Source of the DNA: Leptolyngbya ohadii IS1
GTDB lineage: Bacteria > Cyanobacteriota > Cyanobacteriia > Elainellales > Elainellaceae
Direction: 5' to 3'
Length of the DNA stretch: 64,000 nucleotides
Assembly (NCBI RefSeq): GCF_002215035.1
Contig: NZ_NKFP01000001.1
Span: 307,501-371,500 of the forward strand
Shown here: piece by piece, positions 37,429 to 47,206 of the stretch
Layout: each line of letters begins with the position of its first letter
How positions within the stretch are numbered: position 1 is the first letter of the stretch
Notes under the pieces: model-generated
Database searches by the model: none
What the model was told of the DNA's origin: nothing
Seen by the model: only the letters and a program-made list of their open reading frames with translations
Made by a program: the position numbers and the translations under genes

Positions 37429-37721
37429 GAGTCTAGCTAAACGATAAGAGAATGAGGCGATCGTGTAGAAAATGGTGAGGGGTCGGCATGAGAAAAAGCG
37501 ACCAGCACGAGAGTAAGCTAGTTGACCTCATGCATAGAAAGTGGGGTGACTATGAAGACCACCACTCTACGATCTGTTCTATTGAAAAATTAAGATTCTT
37601 TCCTTAGGGGGAGGAAGATAGCTAATCTATTTCGCAGGGTAGGCGGATGGTTCTTCCAAAAGGCGTAAATTAGCTTTAATCCAATTTGTGCCGCTGAGAC
37701 TTTGTCTCGGCTAGATCCTGC

Positions 37722-40700
37722 ATGGCTACGTCCCAAACCCATCCCCCCAGCCTGTTCATCAACCTTGCACTGTTCCTCGCCTATGGGGTAGGACTGTTTG
37801 GGTTATCCCATTTTCTGCAATCCCATTTTCTGCAACCAATGTGCTTCTCTTCAGTTGCAGTGACCCTGTTGAGTAGTGGGGTAGCGGGTCTCGGCGTATT
37901 GGGTCTCATCACAGCTATTCCTACCCTGAACCCCAGGAAGCGCGATTCTGTTCTATCGGCTGACCTATCGGCTGAATTGACCGAGAAGCTACAGTCCCTC
38001 AACTCTCTGCTCTCGGATGCCAGTCAGCAACTCAACGAGAGTGAGGAACGGTTTCGCACGTCGATCGACACAATGCTGGATTGCTTCGGCATCTACAGCG
38101 CCATTCGAGATCAGCAAGGACAAATCCTGGATTTTCGAGTCCAGTTTGTCAACCGGGCGGCTTGTCTGAGCAATCAAATGAGTGCGGCGGAGCAGCTGGG
38201 TAAAGGGCTGTGTGAACTGTTACCGGCTCATCGAACTAGCGGATTATTTGACGAGTATTGCCAAGTCGTTGAAACGGGACGTCCCCTTGTGAAAAATGCC
38301 CTGTCCTGTGAAGACCAATACGGTCAGCGTCAACTGATTCGAGCGTTTGATATTCGAGCAGCTAAATTAGGGGATGGGTTTGTTGCCACCTGGCGGGATG
38401 TCACTGAGCGTCATCCAGCGGAGCGCAAACAAACGGAACGGGCACTGGAACAGGGAAATGAGCGATTCCGGTTGGCGATGGCTGCGATCAATGCGGCGGT
38501 CTATGACTGGGATATTGAACTAAATCAGGTCGATCGCAGTGAAGGAACGAGTTACCTGTTTGGGTTTCCGACAGAGACGATCGAGTCCAATAGTGAGTGG
38601 TGGCTAAACCGGATTCACCCGGAGGATCTGGACGCAACGAGGCAGGCATTGCTGACAGCCCTTCAGCAGGACGAACGCTACAGCCTGGAATATCGGGTTC
38701 GTAATCAACAGGGTGAGTACGTTGATGTGCAGGATCAGGGCTTAATTCTGCGGGATGCCGGAGGGCGAGCCGTGCGGGTGGTCGGCAGTACAACCGATAT
38801 TAGAGAACGAAAGCGGGCAGAAGCCGCACTGAAGCAAAGCGAAGCAACCGCACAAGCCAGAGCCGCAGAGTTAGAGGCGTTCATGGAGGCTGTTCCTGCG
38901 GGGGTTTGGATTGCTCATGATCCCCAGTGCCATCACGTGACGCCAAATCATACCGCTTATGAAATGATGCGGCGATCGCCTGACTCTGTGATGACAGCGA
39001 CCCCTGCAAGTGGCAAATACCCTTTTCAGTTTAAAATTCAGCAGAAAGGGCAGGACGTTGACCCGAATGACTTACCCATGCAGCAGGCAGGTCGTACTGG
39101 GCAAATCGCCTCAGGTGAGTTTGGGTTTGTCTTTGAAGATGGTGATACTTGCGTCCTCTATGGCAGAGCCGTGCCAGTCCGGTATGAGTCAGGAGAGATT
39201 CGAGGGGTGATTGGGGCGTTTCTAGATATCAGTCACCTGAAACAGGCAGAAGCAGCACTTCAACAAAGTGAGGAACGGCTGCAACTCGCTCTAAAAGGGG
39301 CAAAGCAGGGAATTTGGGACTGGGATTTACATACCCAACAGTTAACCTGGGACGATCGCTGCAAAGAACTGTTTGGATTTCCCGCTGATTTTCCAGTGAC
39401 CTATGGGTGGCACATCAATGCCGTTCATCCTGAAGATCGTCAGCGAGTTACGGCTGCGACAACCCATGCTCTGCACAATGGCGGTGAATTTGAGGAGGAG
39501 TACCGAACAGTATGGCTTGATGGTACAGTCCACTGGGTTCTGGCACGGGGACAATGTTATTCAACAGCGAATGGAACACCCTGTCGAATGTCAGGAACGG
39601 TTCTGGACATCACGGAGGTCAAGCGGGACGAAACCACTCGCAAGCAGGCTGAAGCGGCTCTACAAGAGCGTGAACTGATGTTCCGCACTCTCGCGGACAC
39701 CATGCCCCAACTTTTCTGGATCGTTCGCTCTGACACATATCACGAATATTGCAATCAGCGCTGGTGTGAATATACGGGGCTATCTCTGGAACAAGTACAA
39801 GGAGAAGGAGTGGAACAGGTCATTCATCCAGATGATTTCGCCTACACCCTCCAATCCTTTGACGAGGCTGCAACCGCCCGCAGAATGTTCAGGATCGAGC
39901 ATCGGGTTCGTCGGGCTAGCGATGGAGAATACCGCTGGCACTTATCACAGGCTTTGCCTCTGTATGACGAAAAGGGGAACATGGTGAAATGGTTTGGCTC
40001 TTCCACCGATATTCACGATCAGAAATTGCTGATTGAAGAACGGGCACAGGCGTTGGAACGAGAACGGGCAGCCCGCACAGAGCTAGAACGGGCAAACCGC
40101 ATGAAAGACGAGTTTTTGGCAGTTGTTTCCCATGAATTGCGATCGCCCCTCAATGCGATTCTGGGTTGGTCACGGCTGCTCCGAACCCATACCTTTAACC
40201 CTCAGAAGACAGAACAAGCCCTGGCTTCGATCGAGCGCAACGCCCAAGCCCAAACGCAATTGATCGAAGATCTGCTCGACATCTCCCGCATTATTCGCGG
40301 TAAGATTCGGCTGGACTTACGCCCAACCCATCTAATTCCCTGTGTTCAGGCGGCGATCGATACCATTCGTCCTACGGCGGCGGCTAAATCCATTGCGCTC
40401 TCGTTTCATTCAACGCTTGATGGAGATCTGGTTTCCGGCGATCCGGAACGATTGCAGCAAATTGTCTGGAACCTGCTCTCAAATGCCGTTAAATTTACGC
40501 CCGCAAGTGGACGGATTGAAGTATGTGTTCAAGCAATCCACCCAATGGTTCAAATTCAGATCATTGATTCCGGCAAAGGCATCTCTGCTGAATTTTTGCC
40601 TCATATTTTCGAGCGATTCCGACAGGAAGATGCAACCACAACCCGAACACAGGGCGGTTTAGGACTGGGACTGGCGATCGTGCGAAATTTAGTCGAGTTG

Positions 40701-41231
40701 CACGGGGGAACAATCCACGTTGATAGCTCTGGGGAAGAACAGGGTACGACCTTTACGGTTCAGTTACCGCGCCTTACGGTTGCTTTACCCAACCAGTCCG
40801 TGAGCTGTCAGGATCTCCATCGTCGAACAAGGGGTGATGGGGTGTTCGACCTATCCAACATCAATGTGTTAATTGTTGATGACGAGAGAGACACGCGCGA
40901 ATTTTTGCAGGCGGCTTTAGAACAATACGGTGCAAAGGTGATTAGTGCTTCCTCTGCCTCAGAAGCCTGGGAATTCCTAAAAATTCACAAACCTGACATC
41001 CTGCTGAGCGATATTGGCATGCCCGATGAAGACGGACTCACGTTAATTCGTCGTATTCGATCGCTGTCACCTAGCCAGGGCGGACGAATTCCGGCGGTTG
41101 CCTTAACTGCTTACGCGAGAGAGGGCGATCGGCTGGAAGTGTTATCGGCTGGTTTCCATATGCATATCTCTAAACCAATCGAACCAATGCAACTGCTGAC
41201 CGTCATTCTAAGATTAGGGGAGACGCTGTAG
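37722..41231 (+). CDS. Membrane-anchored multi-PAS hybrid histidine kinase with receiver
   Basis: 1169 aa. Two hydrophobic segments at about 8-30 and 42-68 anchor the N-terminus with a very short external loop. Five PAS/PAC modules follow (about 105-225, 240-365, 385-500, 515-640, 645-765), then HisKA (790-855; SHELRSPLNAILGWSRLL), HATPase (900-1010; GGLGLGLAIVRNLVELHGG) and a receiver (1045-1165; LIVDDERDTREFL, LLSDIGMPDEDG). The kinase core is close to that of the split gene at 9965-13020, so the two are paralogues. With no external sensor domain, the PAS modules probably sense cytosolic or membrane signals such as redox or light. Confidence 0.92.
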   Translation: MATSQTHPPSLFINLALFLAYGVGLFGLSHFLQSHFLQPMCFSSVAVTLLSSGVAGLGVLGLITAIPTLNPRKRDSVLSADLSAELTEKLQSLNSLLSDASQQLNESEERFRTSIDTMLDCFGIYSAIRDQQGQILDFRVQFVNRAACLSNQMSAAEQLGKGLCELLPAHRTSGLFDEYCQVVETGRPLVKNALSCEDQYGQRQLIRAFDIRAAKLGDGFVATWRDVTERHPAERKQTERALEQGNERFRLAMAAINAAVYDWDIELNQVDRSEGTSYLFGFPTETIESNSEWWLNRIHPEDLDATRQALLTALQQDERYSLEYRVRNQQGEYVDVQDQGLILRDAGGRAVRVVGSTTDIRERKRAEAALKQSEATAQARAAELEAFMEAVPAGVWIAHDPQCHHVTPNHTAYEMMRRSPDSVMTATPASGKYPFQFKIQQKGQDVDPNDLPMQQAGRTGQIASGEFGFVFEDGDTCVLYGRAVPVRYESGEIRGVIGAFLDISHLKQAEAALQQSEERLQLALKGAKQGIWDWDLHTQQLTWDDRCKELFGFPADFPVTYGWHINAVHPEDRQRVTAATTHALHNGGEFEEEYRTVWLDGTVHWVLARGQCYSTANGTPCRMSGTVLDITEVKRDETTRKQAEAALQERELMFRTLADTMPQLFWIVRSDTYHEYCNQRWCEYTGLSLEQVQGEGVEQVIHPDDFAYTLQSFDEAATARRMFRIEHRVRRASDGEYRWHLSQALPLYDEKGNMVKWFGSSTDIHDQKLLIEERAQALERERAARTELERANRMKDEFLAVVSHELRSPLNAILGWSRLLRTHTFNPQKTEQALASIERNAQAQTQLIEDLLDISRIIRGKIRLDLRPTHLIPCVQAAIDTIRPTAAAKSIALSFHSTLDGDLVSGDPERLQQIVWNLLSNAVKFTPASGRIEVCVQAIHPMVQIQIIDSGKGISAEFLPHIFERFRQEDATTTRTQGGLGLGLAIVRNLVELHGGTIHVDSSGEEQGTTFTVQLPRLTVALPNQSVSCQDLHRRTRGDGVFDLSNINVLIVDDERDTREFLQAALEQYGAKVISASSASEAWEFLKIHKPDILLSDIGMPDEDGLTLIRRIRSLSPSQGGRIPAVALTAYAREGDRLEVLSAGFHMHISKPIEPMQLLTVILRLGETL

Positions 41232-41355
41232 ACATTGTGTTCGACTTCATCTTGAAGCAAATAATTTGGGGTCGCTTACCAGAATTCGTGAATATTATCA
41301 AATCGCTGTCGTTGCATTGCTCGCCTCATCTTGGCTGTATTCTGCCCAAGGAAAC

Positions 41356-41922
41356 TCAACCTGAAACGACAGACGACTCGTTCTCGCAAAGCGTCCTCGA
41401 TAGCTGCTGCATCACTCGCTGAAAAGGAGCAGGATTGTTTAGTCCTTGCGATAGAATGAGTGCCCCTTGAATTGCGATTACCGCATCTTCTCCTCGCTGC
41501 CGAGCCACGGTTTTATTCAGACCCGCTTCGATCAAGACCGTAGCGATCGCCTCAATCCAGACCTGGTAGAGACTCTGGACGCGATCGTGAAAGACATCCC
41601 GCGCCGACCCCAACAGCAAAATAGCCGAGAGACAGGGCTGTTTCCCGCCTTCGTAAACCTCACTGACGCGATCGCCCATCTGCTGCAATCGGGAGAGCGG
41701 ATCGCCTGTCCCTTTCAGCGCTTGCAGAATATTCTCGTCCATCCAGCGTTCCAGATAATCCAGCACGGTAGCAACCATTTCGTCCTTGCCGCCCGGAAAG
41801 TGATGGTAAAGGCTGGCTTTGCCCAACCCGGTCGCTTCAGAGATTTTGGCTAGGGTTGCCCCATCGTAGCCGTATTGCCGAAACAGGCGTAATAGATCTG
41901 GAATGTAGGTTTCTTTAGGCAT
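41356..41922 (-). CDS. TetR/AcrR-family repressor, divergent to GST
   Basis: 188 aa. The N-terminal HTH (about 8-52) reads GATLAKISEATGLGKASLYHHF with the typical TetR YHHF ending. The C-terminal ligand domain is diverged. It is divergently transcribed from the GST gene. Between them lie two copies of a 24 bp operator-like sequence overlapping a sigma70-type promoter, so it probably represses the GST operon until an electrophile or xenobiotic binds. The effector is unknown. Confidence 0.9.
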   Translation of the reverse strand: MPKETYIPDLLRLFRQYGYDGATLAKISEATGLGKASLYHHFPGGKDEMVATVLDYLERWMDENILQALKGTGDPLSRLQQMGDRVSEVYEGGKQPCLSAILLLGSARDVFHDRVQSLYQVWIEAIATVLIEAGLNKTVARQRGEDAVIAIQGALILSQGLNNPAPFQRVMQQLSRTLCENESSVVSG

Positions 41923-41945
41923 TTCCTGAAAGCGAAATCATCTTG

Positions 41946-42003
41946 TTGACATTATACCGAACGAACGGTACAGTTTGACTATACCGAACGAACGGTACAG
42001 TTT
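41946..42003 (+). promoter_or_regulatory. GST operon promoter with duplicated TetR operator
   Basis: TATACCGAACGAACGGTACA(GTTT) occurs twice exactly, at 41953-41976 and 41980-42003 (27 bp period). Its core ACCG-N6-CGGT is palindromic. TTGACA (41946-41951) and TACAGT (41969-41974) are spaced 17 bp, so the first operator copy covers the promoter spacer and -10 box. Confidence 0.8.
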
Positions 42004-42034
42004 ATTAAGTATGACACTTCTGGAGGAACTCATC

Positions 42035-42652
42035 ATGATTCAGCTTCACGGTCACGAGCTGTCGGGCAACAGCTATAAAGTCAGGCTAATGCTGTCGCTG
42101 CTGGGTTTGGAGTACGAGTGGGTTAGGGTTGATTTAATGCAGGGCGTCCATAAACAGCCTGCTTTCCTGGCACTCAATCCGTTTGGGCAGGTGCCTGTCC
42201 TGGTCGATGGAGAAACCGTACTGGCAGATGCTCAAGCCATTCTGGTGTATCTGGCGCGGCAGTATGGCGGCGAATTCTGGTTGCCATTAGATGCAGAATC
42301 CATGAGTCGTGTGGTGCGCTGGCTTTCAACCACTGCTGGAGAAGTGCGCCAGGGTCCGGAAGCTGCCCGTCTATATCATCTGTTCAAAGTTACGAATATC
42401 AGCCTGGAGCGGGCAATGCAAAAATCAGAGTTCATCCTGACCCAGCTCGATCGTTATCTGGCAGAGCGGGACTGGCTGGAATTAGGGCATTCTACGATCG
42501 CAGATGTTGCCGTGTTCCCCTATGTTGCTCTGGCAGGTGATGGCAAGGTTGATTTAACGCCCTATCCCCATGTGCTTGCCTGGATCGATCGCATCACGCA
42601 TTTGCCAAATTTCATTGGCATGACTGGTATTTTAGAACCCGTTATCGCATAG
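42035..42652 (+). CDS. Glutathione S-transferase
   Basis: 205 aa from the ATG at 42035 (GGAGG 8 bp upstream); upstream in-frame codons lie within the operator. The thioredoxin-like N-domain has the catalytic region ELSGNSYKVRLMLSLLG (Ser about 9-11) and the glutathione-binding PFGQVPVLVDG and LADAQAILVYLARQ stretches. The helical C-domain follows from about 85. It conjugates glutathione to electrophiles. It is the first gene of a TetR-controlled unit with the PNPOx-like gene 9 bp downstream. Confidence 0.92.
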   Translation: MIQLHGHELSGNSYKVRLMLSLLGLEYEWVRVDLMQGVHKQPAFLALNPFGQVPVLVDGETVLADAQAILVYLARQYGGEFWLPLDAESMSRVVRWLSTTAGEVRQGPEAARLYHLFKVTNISLERAMQKSEFILTQLDRYLAERDWLELGHSTIADVAVFPYVALAGDGKVDLTPYPHVLAWIDRITHLPNFIGMTGILEPVIA

Positions 42653-42661
42653 GAGAGTTGT

Positions 42662-43294
42662 ATGCCGCGCAAGTTTGGTGAAATTGCGTTTACACCAGAA
42701 GTCAAAGCTGCACAGGCAGAACGAGGATCGCGAGAAACCTACGAGAAATACATTGCGAATGGTTCCGGTGGTGATGTAGTAACGCCGAAGATCGCAGAAT
42801 TTATCGCGCAGCTTGACGGGTTTTATTTAGGAACGGTTAGTTCCAACGGCTATCCCTACATCCAGTTTCGTGGCGGGGCACCCGGCTTTCTGAAAGTTCT
42901 AGATGAGAAGACATTGGGCTTTGCCGACTTTTCGGGCAATGTTCAGTACATCACCGTGGGTAATCTGACTGGAAACGACAAAGCGTTTTTATTTTTGATG
43001 GATTACCGCCATCGCAAACGCATCAAGATCTGGGGCAGAGCGGAGCTGATTGAAGGGAATTCCGAATGGACTGAACGGCTCCAAGTCCCAGGCTATCCTG
43101 CCGCCGTTGAACGGGCAATTCTATTTCACGTTGAAGCGATTAGTGAGAACTGTCCCCAGCATATTCCAATTCGCTATTCAGAAGCCGAAGTTGAAGCGAT
43201 GCTGTCTCCTTTGCACGATCGCATTGCTGAATTAGAACAACAGCTAGCGCAGCAGGTAGAGCAACGATTAAGCCAGCGAAGCAATATCCAGTAA
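42662..43294 (+). CDS. Pyridoxamine 5'-phosphate oxidase-like flavoprotein
   Basis: 210 aa. The split-barrel FMN-binding fold is recognised by FYLGTVSSNGYPYIQFRGG (about 53-71), FADFSGNVQYITVGNLTGN (about 87-105) and MDYRHRKRIKIWGRAELI (about 113-130). A C-terminal coiled helix (IAELEQQLAQQVEQRL) follows. Members bind FMN or F420 and reduce or oxidise small molecules; the true PLP-synthesis function is unlikely at this position. It is coupled to the GST gene by a 9 bp gap, so it probably joins the same detoxification response. Confidence 0.87.
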   Translation: MPRKFGEIAFTPEVKAAQAERGSRETYEKYIANGSGGDVVTPKIAEFIAQLDGFYLGTVSSNGYPYIQFRGGAPGFLKVLDEKTLGFADFSGNVQYITVGNLTGNDKAFLFLMDYRHRKRIKIWGRAELIEGNSEWTERLQVPGYPAAVERAILFHVEAISENCPQHIPIRYSEAEVEAMLSPLHDRIAELEQQLAQQVEQRLSQRSNIQ

Positions 43295-43500
43295 TCTCAT
43301 GGCGATGAGGAAGATCAGGCGTTCCAACAGCAAAAGAGAATATCGGATTTCCGCTGCCGTTTGCGCTGGGCTGATCAGGGTAGAGGTTAGCCGTGTGTCT
43401 CACTTCACAAGTTCCTCAGATTCTTTTCCTATATTGGAGACAAGGAGGACCACGATCGGTTTCCCTGGTGTTCATTCCTTTATAGACTGAGGCAACTCTT

Positions 43501-43995
43501 ATGTTTAATAAAATTTTGGTTGCGCTCGATGATTCGATTCATCATAGAACGGTTTTCGCTGCCGCTTTTGCCTTGGCACAGCAGACCAACGCTCATCTGA
43601 TGCTGCTGCACGTTTTATCAACCAATGAGCCTATAGAGCTGACACTTCCCGTCTTTTCTGGCTATTACCCGACGTTGAGCGAGGATTTAGTGCGGCAATG
43701 CCATGAAGAGCAGCGGGCAATCGAAGAACGGGGTTTGCAAAGGCTGCAATCGCTTGCCGATGAAGCAACAGCTGCGGGAGTTCCGGTCGAATTTACTCAA
43801 AAAATGGGGGTTCCGGGTCCACTCATCTGCACGATCGCGAAGGATTGGGGGGCTGACTTGATTATGGTCGGACGCCGAGGACAGTCTGGCTTAAGTGAGT
43901 TATTACTGGGTAGCGTGAGCAATCATGTGCTTCACCATGCGCCCTGTGCTGTTCTAGTCATCCAACCTCAAGTAAAAGAAACTGAGGAAACGTGA
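43501..43995 (+). CDS. Universal stress protein (UspA family)
   Basis: 164 aa. It starts FNKILVALDDSIHHRTVFAA (alpha/beta Usp strand 1 with the ATP-binding Asp) and ends with the nucleotide loop G-x2-G-x9-GS seen in GRRGQSGLSELLLGSVSNHV, which indicates an ATP-binding member. The last strand is CAVLVIQPQ. It is a soluble cytosolic dimer of unknown partner. The 206 bp gap to the GST unit makes it probably separate. Confidence 0.93.
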   Translation: MFNKILVALDDSIHHRTVFAAAFALAQQTNAHLMLLHVLSTNEPIELTLPVFSGYYPTLSEDLVRQCHEEQRAIEERGLQRLQSLADEATAAGVPVEFTQKMGVPGPLICTIAKDWGADLIMVGRRGQSGLSELLLGSVSNHVLHHAPCAVLVIQPQVKETEET

Positions 43996-44233
43996 ATATA
44001 AAGGGTACAACTAGCCAAATTACTGGACACATTACTAGCCACATTGGACGTTGCACCCGCCAACTGCCACAGAAATCTTGTACGAACGATACAGGTACAG
44101 CCTGAGCAAATCAACCGCGATCGAGATAATCGTACTTAACTTTAGAGGCAAGTAAAAAATACTGTGAACCTCCAATCATAAAGTTAATCGATCGGTGGTT
44201 GAATGAGTAAGCAGACCATCCGAATATGATTTA

Positions 44234-45721
44234 GTGACAAATAATTTACAAAAGACGATAGCTGCTTCTCATCAGGAGAATCCAGACCTTGAATCAGAGC
44301 TGGACTATGCTAGTAAGGTATTGTCTTCAAAGATTTCAAAAGCTGATATTCGTGCCAGTCTTCGCGCTTCTACCCTAGATGGCATTTTTGCTACGCTCTT
44401 TTCCAGCATCACGGGAGGCGTGCTAATCAGCAACTTCTTGATTGAACTTGAAGCAACGCCCTTTCAAATTGGAATGCTGGCTTCTATGCCGATGCTGGCA
44501 AATCTTTTGCAGCCTTTGGGTGCTTACTGCGCTGATCGTACAAATAGCCGAAAACGCTACAGCCTCTGGGTCTACGGAATTTCCCGTCTGCTATGGCTGC
44601 CGCTGGCGATCGTCATCATTGCTTCTAGCCAGTTTACCGATCGGCTCCAGCCCATGATTTTTGCCACCCTTGTCGTTATGCTCGTCACCCACATCATGGA
44701 TGCGATCGGTAGTGCGTCCTGGCTGTCCTGGCTAGCAACACTGGTGCCGCGACAGCTCCGAGGGCGATATTTTGGCTTTCGCAACAGTGCTTTTAGCCTT
44801 ACGGGTCTGGTTGCCCTGCCGCTGCTGGGTCTGATGGTCTCCCGCTGGGCGGGCGGCAGTATTCAGGGATTTGGCATCATGATGATCGTAGCGGTTATTG
44901 CAGGGGGAATCAGTCTCGTCTTTCAGTCTCGCATGACCGATATTGATCCGCAGGTCAATTGGGCGAGCGCAACGGGTCATGCTGAAAAGGCGATTATCTC
45001 CGATCGTTCTGCAAAACCTGGTGATCAGGAGCATTCAGCAATTTCTCAGACCGCAGAATCGAATTGTGCCTCCGCCTCGGATACATCTCAAGTTCAGCAA
45101 ATTCCGAATTCAACCGCTTACTATGGGCTATTCCTGGTCTACTTTGCGCTTTGGGGATTTGGCATTAGCCTCAGCAGTCCCTTTTTCAACCTCTATTTAC
45201 TTGATAATCTGTCCCTCGATCTGAGCTGGGTCACGGTTTATAACGGGTTGGGGGCAGGCGCAAATTTGCTCATGTTGCTACAGTGGGGCAGGTTGGCTGA
45301 CCGGATAGGAAATCGGTCAATTCTGCTGCTGGATGGACTGCTGGTTGCTGTGACACCGTTGTTTTGGCTAGGGACGGGGGCTGATACACGTTCCCTCTGG
45401 CTGTGGTTTCCGCTGCTGCATTTACTGGGAGGTGGCACAGGGGCAGCGATCGATCTCTGTATTAACAACCTTCAGTTTGCGATCGTTCCGGTGCAGCATC
45501 AAACCAAATATTTTGCCACCACAGCGGCGATCGGGGGAATTGCAGGGGCAATGGGGGCTCTTACAGGTGGTTGGTTGGCACAGTCTACCGATGCAGGCAA
45601 TATCACCGGAGTATTTGCCCTCTCCAGCATTTTACGGCTAGGGGCACTATTACCGCTGGTCTGGCTCCAGGAACCTCAGCGACGATCGATTCGAGAGATG
45701 TTGCAGCAAGGATTCAATTAG
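44234..45721 (+). CDS. Major facilitator superfamily transporter
   Basis: 495 aa from a GTG. Twelve hydrophobic helices are expected: six before and six after a hydrophilic cytosolic loop (about 235-295). The MFS motif A is seen in the N-half (GAYCADRTNSRKRYSLW, about 95-111) and its C-half echo is GRLADRIGNRSILLLDG (about 350-366). The substrate is unknown. The N-terminal 50 residues are charged and cytosolic. No ribosome site supports the GTG strongly, but no later in-frame Met precedes the first helix. Confidence 0.86.
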   Translation: MTNNLQKTIAASHQENPDLESELDYASKVLSSKISKADIRASLRASTLDGIFATLFSSITGGVLISNFLIELEATPFQIGMLASMPMLANLLQPLGAYCADRTNSRKRYSLWVYGISRLLWLPLAIVIIASSQFTDRLQPMIFATLVVMLVTHIMDAIGSASWLSWLATLVPRQLRGRYFGFRNSAFSLTGLVALPLLGLMVSRWAGGSIQGFGIMMIVAVIAGGISLVFQSRMTDIDPQVNWASATGHAEKAIISDRSAKPGDQEHSAISQTAESNCASASDTSQVQQIPNSTAYYGLFLVYFALWGFGISLSSPFFNLYLLDNLSLDLSWVTVYNGLGAGANLLMLLQWGRLADRIGNRSILLLDGLLVAVTPLFWLGTGADTRSLWLWFPLLHLLGGGTGAAIDLCINNLQFAIVPVQHQTKYFATTAAIGGIAGAMGALTGGWLAQSTDAGNITGVFALSSILRLGALLPLVWLQEPQRRSIREMLQQGFN

Positions 45722-46067
45722 GACAAAACTGTGATGACTGGCACATTGCTAGTTTTTCCTGTTGTCTGGGATGCAGACGATTGACATTGCGATTGGTAAG
45801 CTTGTCAGATTGAAGCTAGAAAACAAATCAACAACCTTAATACTCTGTTAGAAAAAATGGTGTCCATGCTCATCTCTCTCCATTGCGCCATTTATTGATG
45901 CATCTATTGGACTGAGAAACCGCTACGCATAGATGAATGATTTGGGCTGAGCAATTGAATTTTCACAATCATTAACAGCGAAGCCAGGTAACGATTACTC
46001 TTTGTAAAGAATAAAATTAGACATAGAACTTTTGCATTTGCCCACGTTATAGGACTTGCCAAAGCAT
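45722..46067. other. Intergenic region, nothing recognised
   Basis: 346 bp between the MFS gene and the beta-propeller gene. AT-richer than its surroundings. No hairpin with a T-tract, repeat or ORF of note was seen. Confidence 0.5.
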
Positions 46068-47057
46068 ATGATTAACCTTTTCAAACAATGGTCTGCGGTT
46101 GTGGCTACGGGCTGCTTCAGTGGTGCAATCGCGCTCTCTACTGCTGCTCTGGCGCAATTACCGCCCATCTTTGCCGACGATCCGGTCGTGTTAGTTCCTG
46201 ATACTGCGATCGCTGAGTTTCCGGTCAACACCTTTCTTGAAAACATTGTAGTTGCTGCGAATGGAACGCTGTTTGTTACCAATCACGAAGCTGGTAAAAT
46301 TCTTAGCGTTTCCCCTGACGGCGTCGCTTCAGACTATGCCACCCTGGATGGTAAGGTGTCAGGACTGACGATCGCTCCGGACGGCAGACTGCTGGTAACA
46401 GGCTGGACTCGTAGTAACATCCCTATGATTTCGCAGGTTTCAGTGGATGGCAATGTAGAAACGCTAGCGACCCTACCGGATGCGGTTTTCTTAAATGGAA
46501 TTACCCATTTAGAGGGCGATCGCTATTTGATTGCTGATTCTTATCGGGGAGCAGTCTGGGAGTTCCAAGCAAACGATCGCAGCGTTCAAATCTGGCTAGA
46601 GCATCCCCTGCTGGCTCGACGCTCGCCCGATAGCCCAATTCCGGCGACGAATGGGTTGAAGCGGTTTGGCAACACGCTTTATGTTTCTAATACGGATCAG
46701 ATGCTGCTGCTAACCATTCCGATTGAGAACCAGGGCAACGCAGGCGAACCCAAAATTTTGCTAGAAGGCGTTAACATTGATGACTTTGCCTTTGATGTAG
46801 ATGGCACCCTCTACGCTGCAACGCACATTTACAATAGCGTTATCCAGATTACTCCTGATGGCAAAATTACGACCATTGCGGAGGCAGCACAGGGGGTCAT
46901 AGGCAGCACTTCGATCGCCTTTGGACGAACAGAGCGCGATCGTACTTCAATTTATGTCGTCACCAATGGCGGTATGTTTCTGCCTCCATCAACGGGCGTT
47001 GTTCCAGCAGAAATTGTGCGCTTGGATGTCGGGAAGGAAGGATTAGCTCTCGATTAA
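46068..47057 (+). CDS. Secreted SMP-30/gluconolactonase-like beta-propeller protein
   Basis: 329 aa from the ATG at 46068. A signal peptide (about 1-30; [19 protein letters not shown], cleavage before QLPPIF) directs it to the periplasm. Blades follow with [34 protein letters not shown] and [20 protein letters not shown], typical of the SMP-30/strictosidine-synthase-like six-bladed propeller. Lactonase metal residues cannot be assigned with confidence. It is an isolated gene. Confidence 0.83.
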   Translation: MINLFKQWSAVVATGCFSGAIALSTAALAQLPPIFADDPVVLVPDTAIAEFPVNTFLENIVVAANGTLFVTNHEAGKILSVSPDGVASDYATLDGKVSGLTIAPDGRLLVTGWTRSNIPMISQVSVDGNVETLATLPDAVFLNGITHLEGDRYLIADSYRGAVWEFQANDRSVQIWLEHPLLARRSPDSPIPATNGLKRFGNTLYVSNTDQMLLLTIPIENQGNAGEPKILLEGVNIDDFAFDVDGTLYAATHIYNSVIQITPDGKITTIAEAAQGVIGSTSIAFGRTERDRTSIYVVTNGGMFLPPSTGVVPAEIVRLDVGKEGLALD

Positions 47058-47081
47058 AGGAAGGCGATCGCAGCATAACGA

Positions 47082-47164
47082 TACAGCACAGCGAGGGGAG
47101 TGTTAGCCGAAGCAGACGGGACGCTCCTACCCGGCTCATAGCGACTTGGCGGCTTGTTGCTGTA
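47082..47164. repeat. Short element with TACAGCA/TGCTGTA ends (possible MITE relative)
   Basis: 83 bp between the beta-propeller and TetR stop codons begins TACAGCACAGCG and ends TTGTTGCTGTA, the same TA-CAGC ends as the four ~100 bp elements. The interior is not alignable to them, so kinship is uncertain. Confidence 0.35.
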
Positions 47165-47206
47165 CAGTTTCAATCTATTTATTCGATCTATTTGTTCAAT
47201 CTACAG

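Noticed and set aside
43299-43490. 63-codon frame between the PNPOx-like and UspA genes
   Set aside because: Composition is not protein-like and no supporting start signal was seen.
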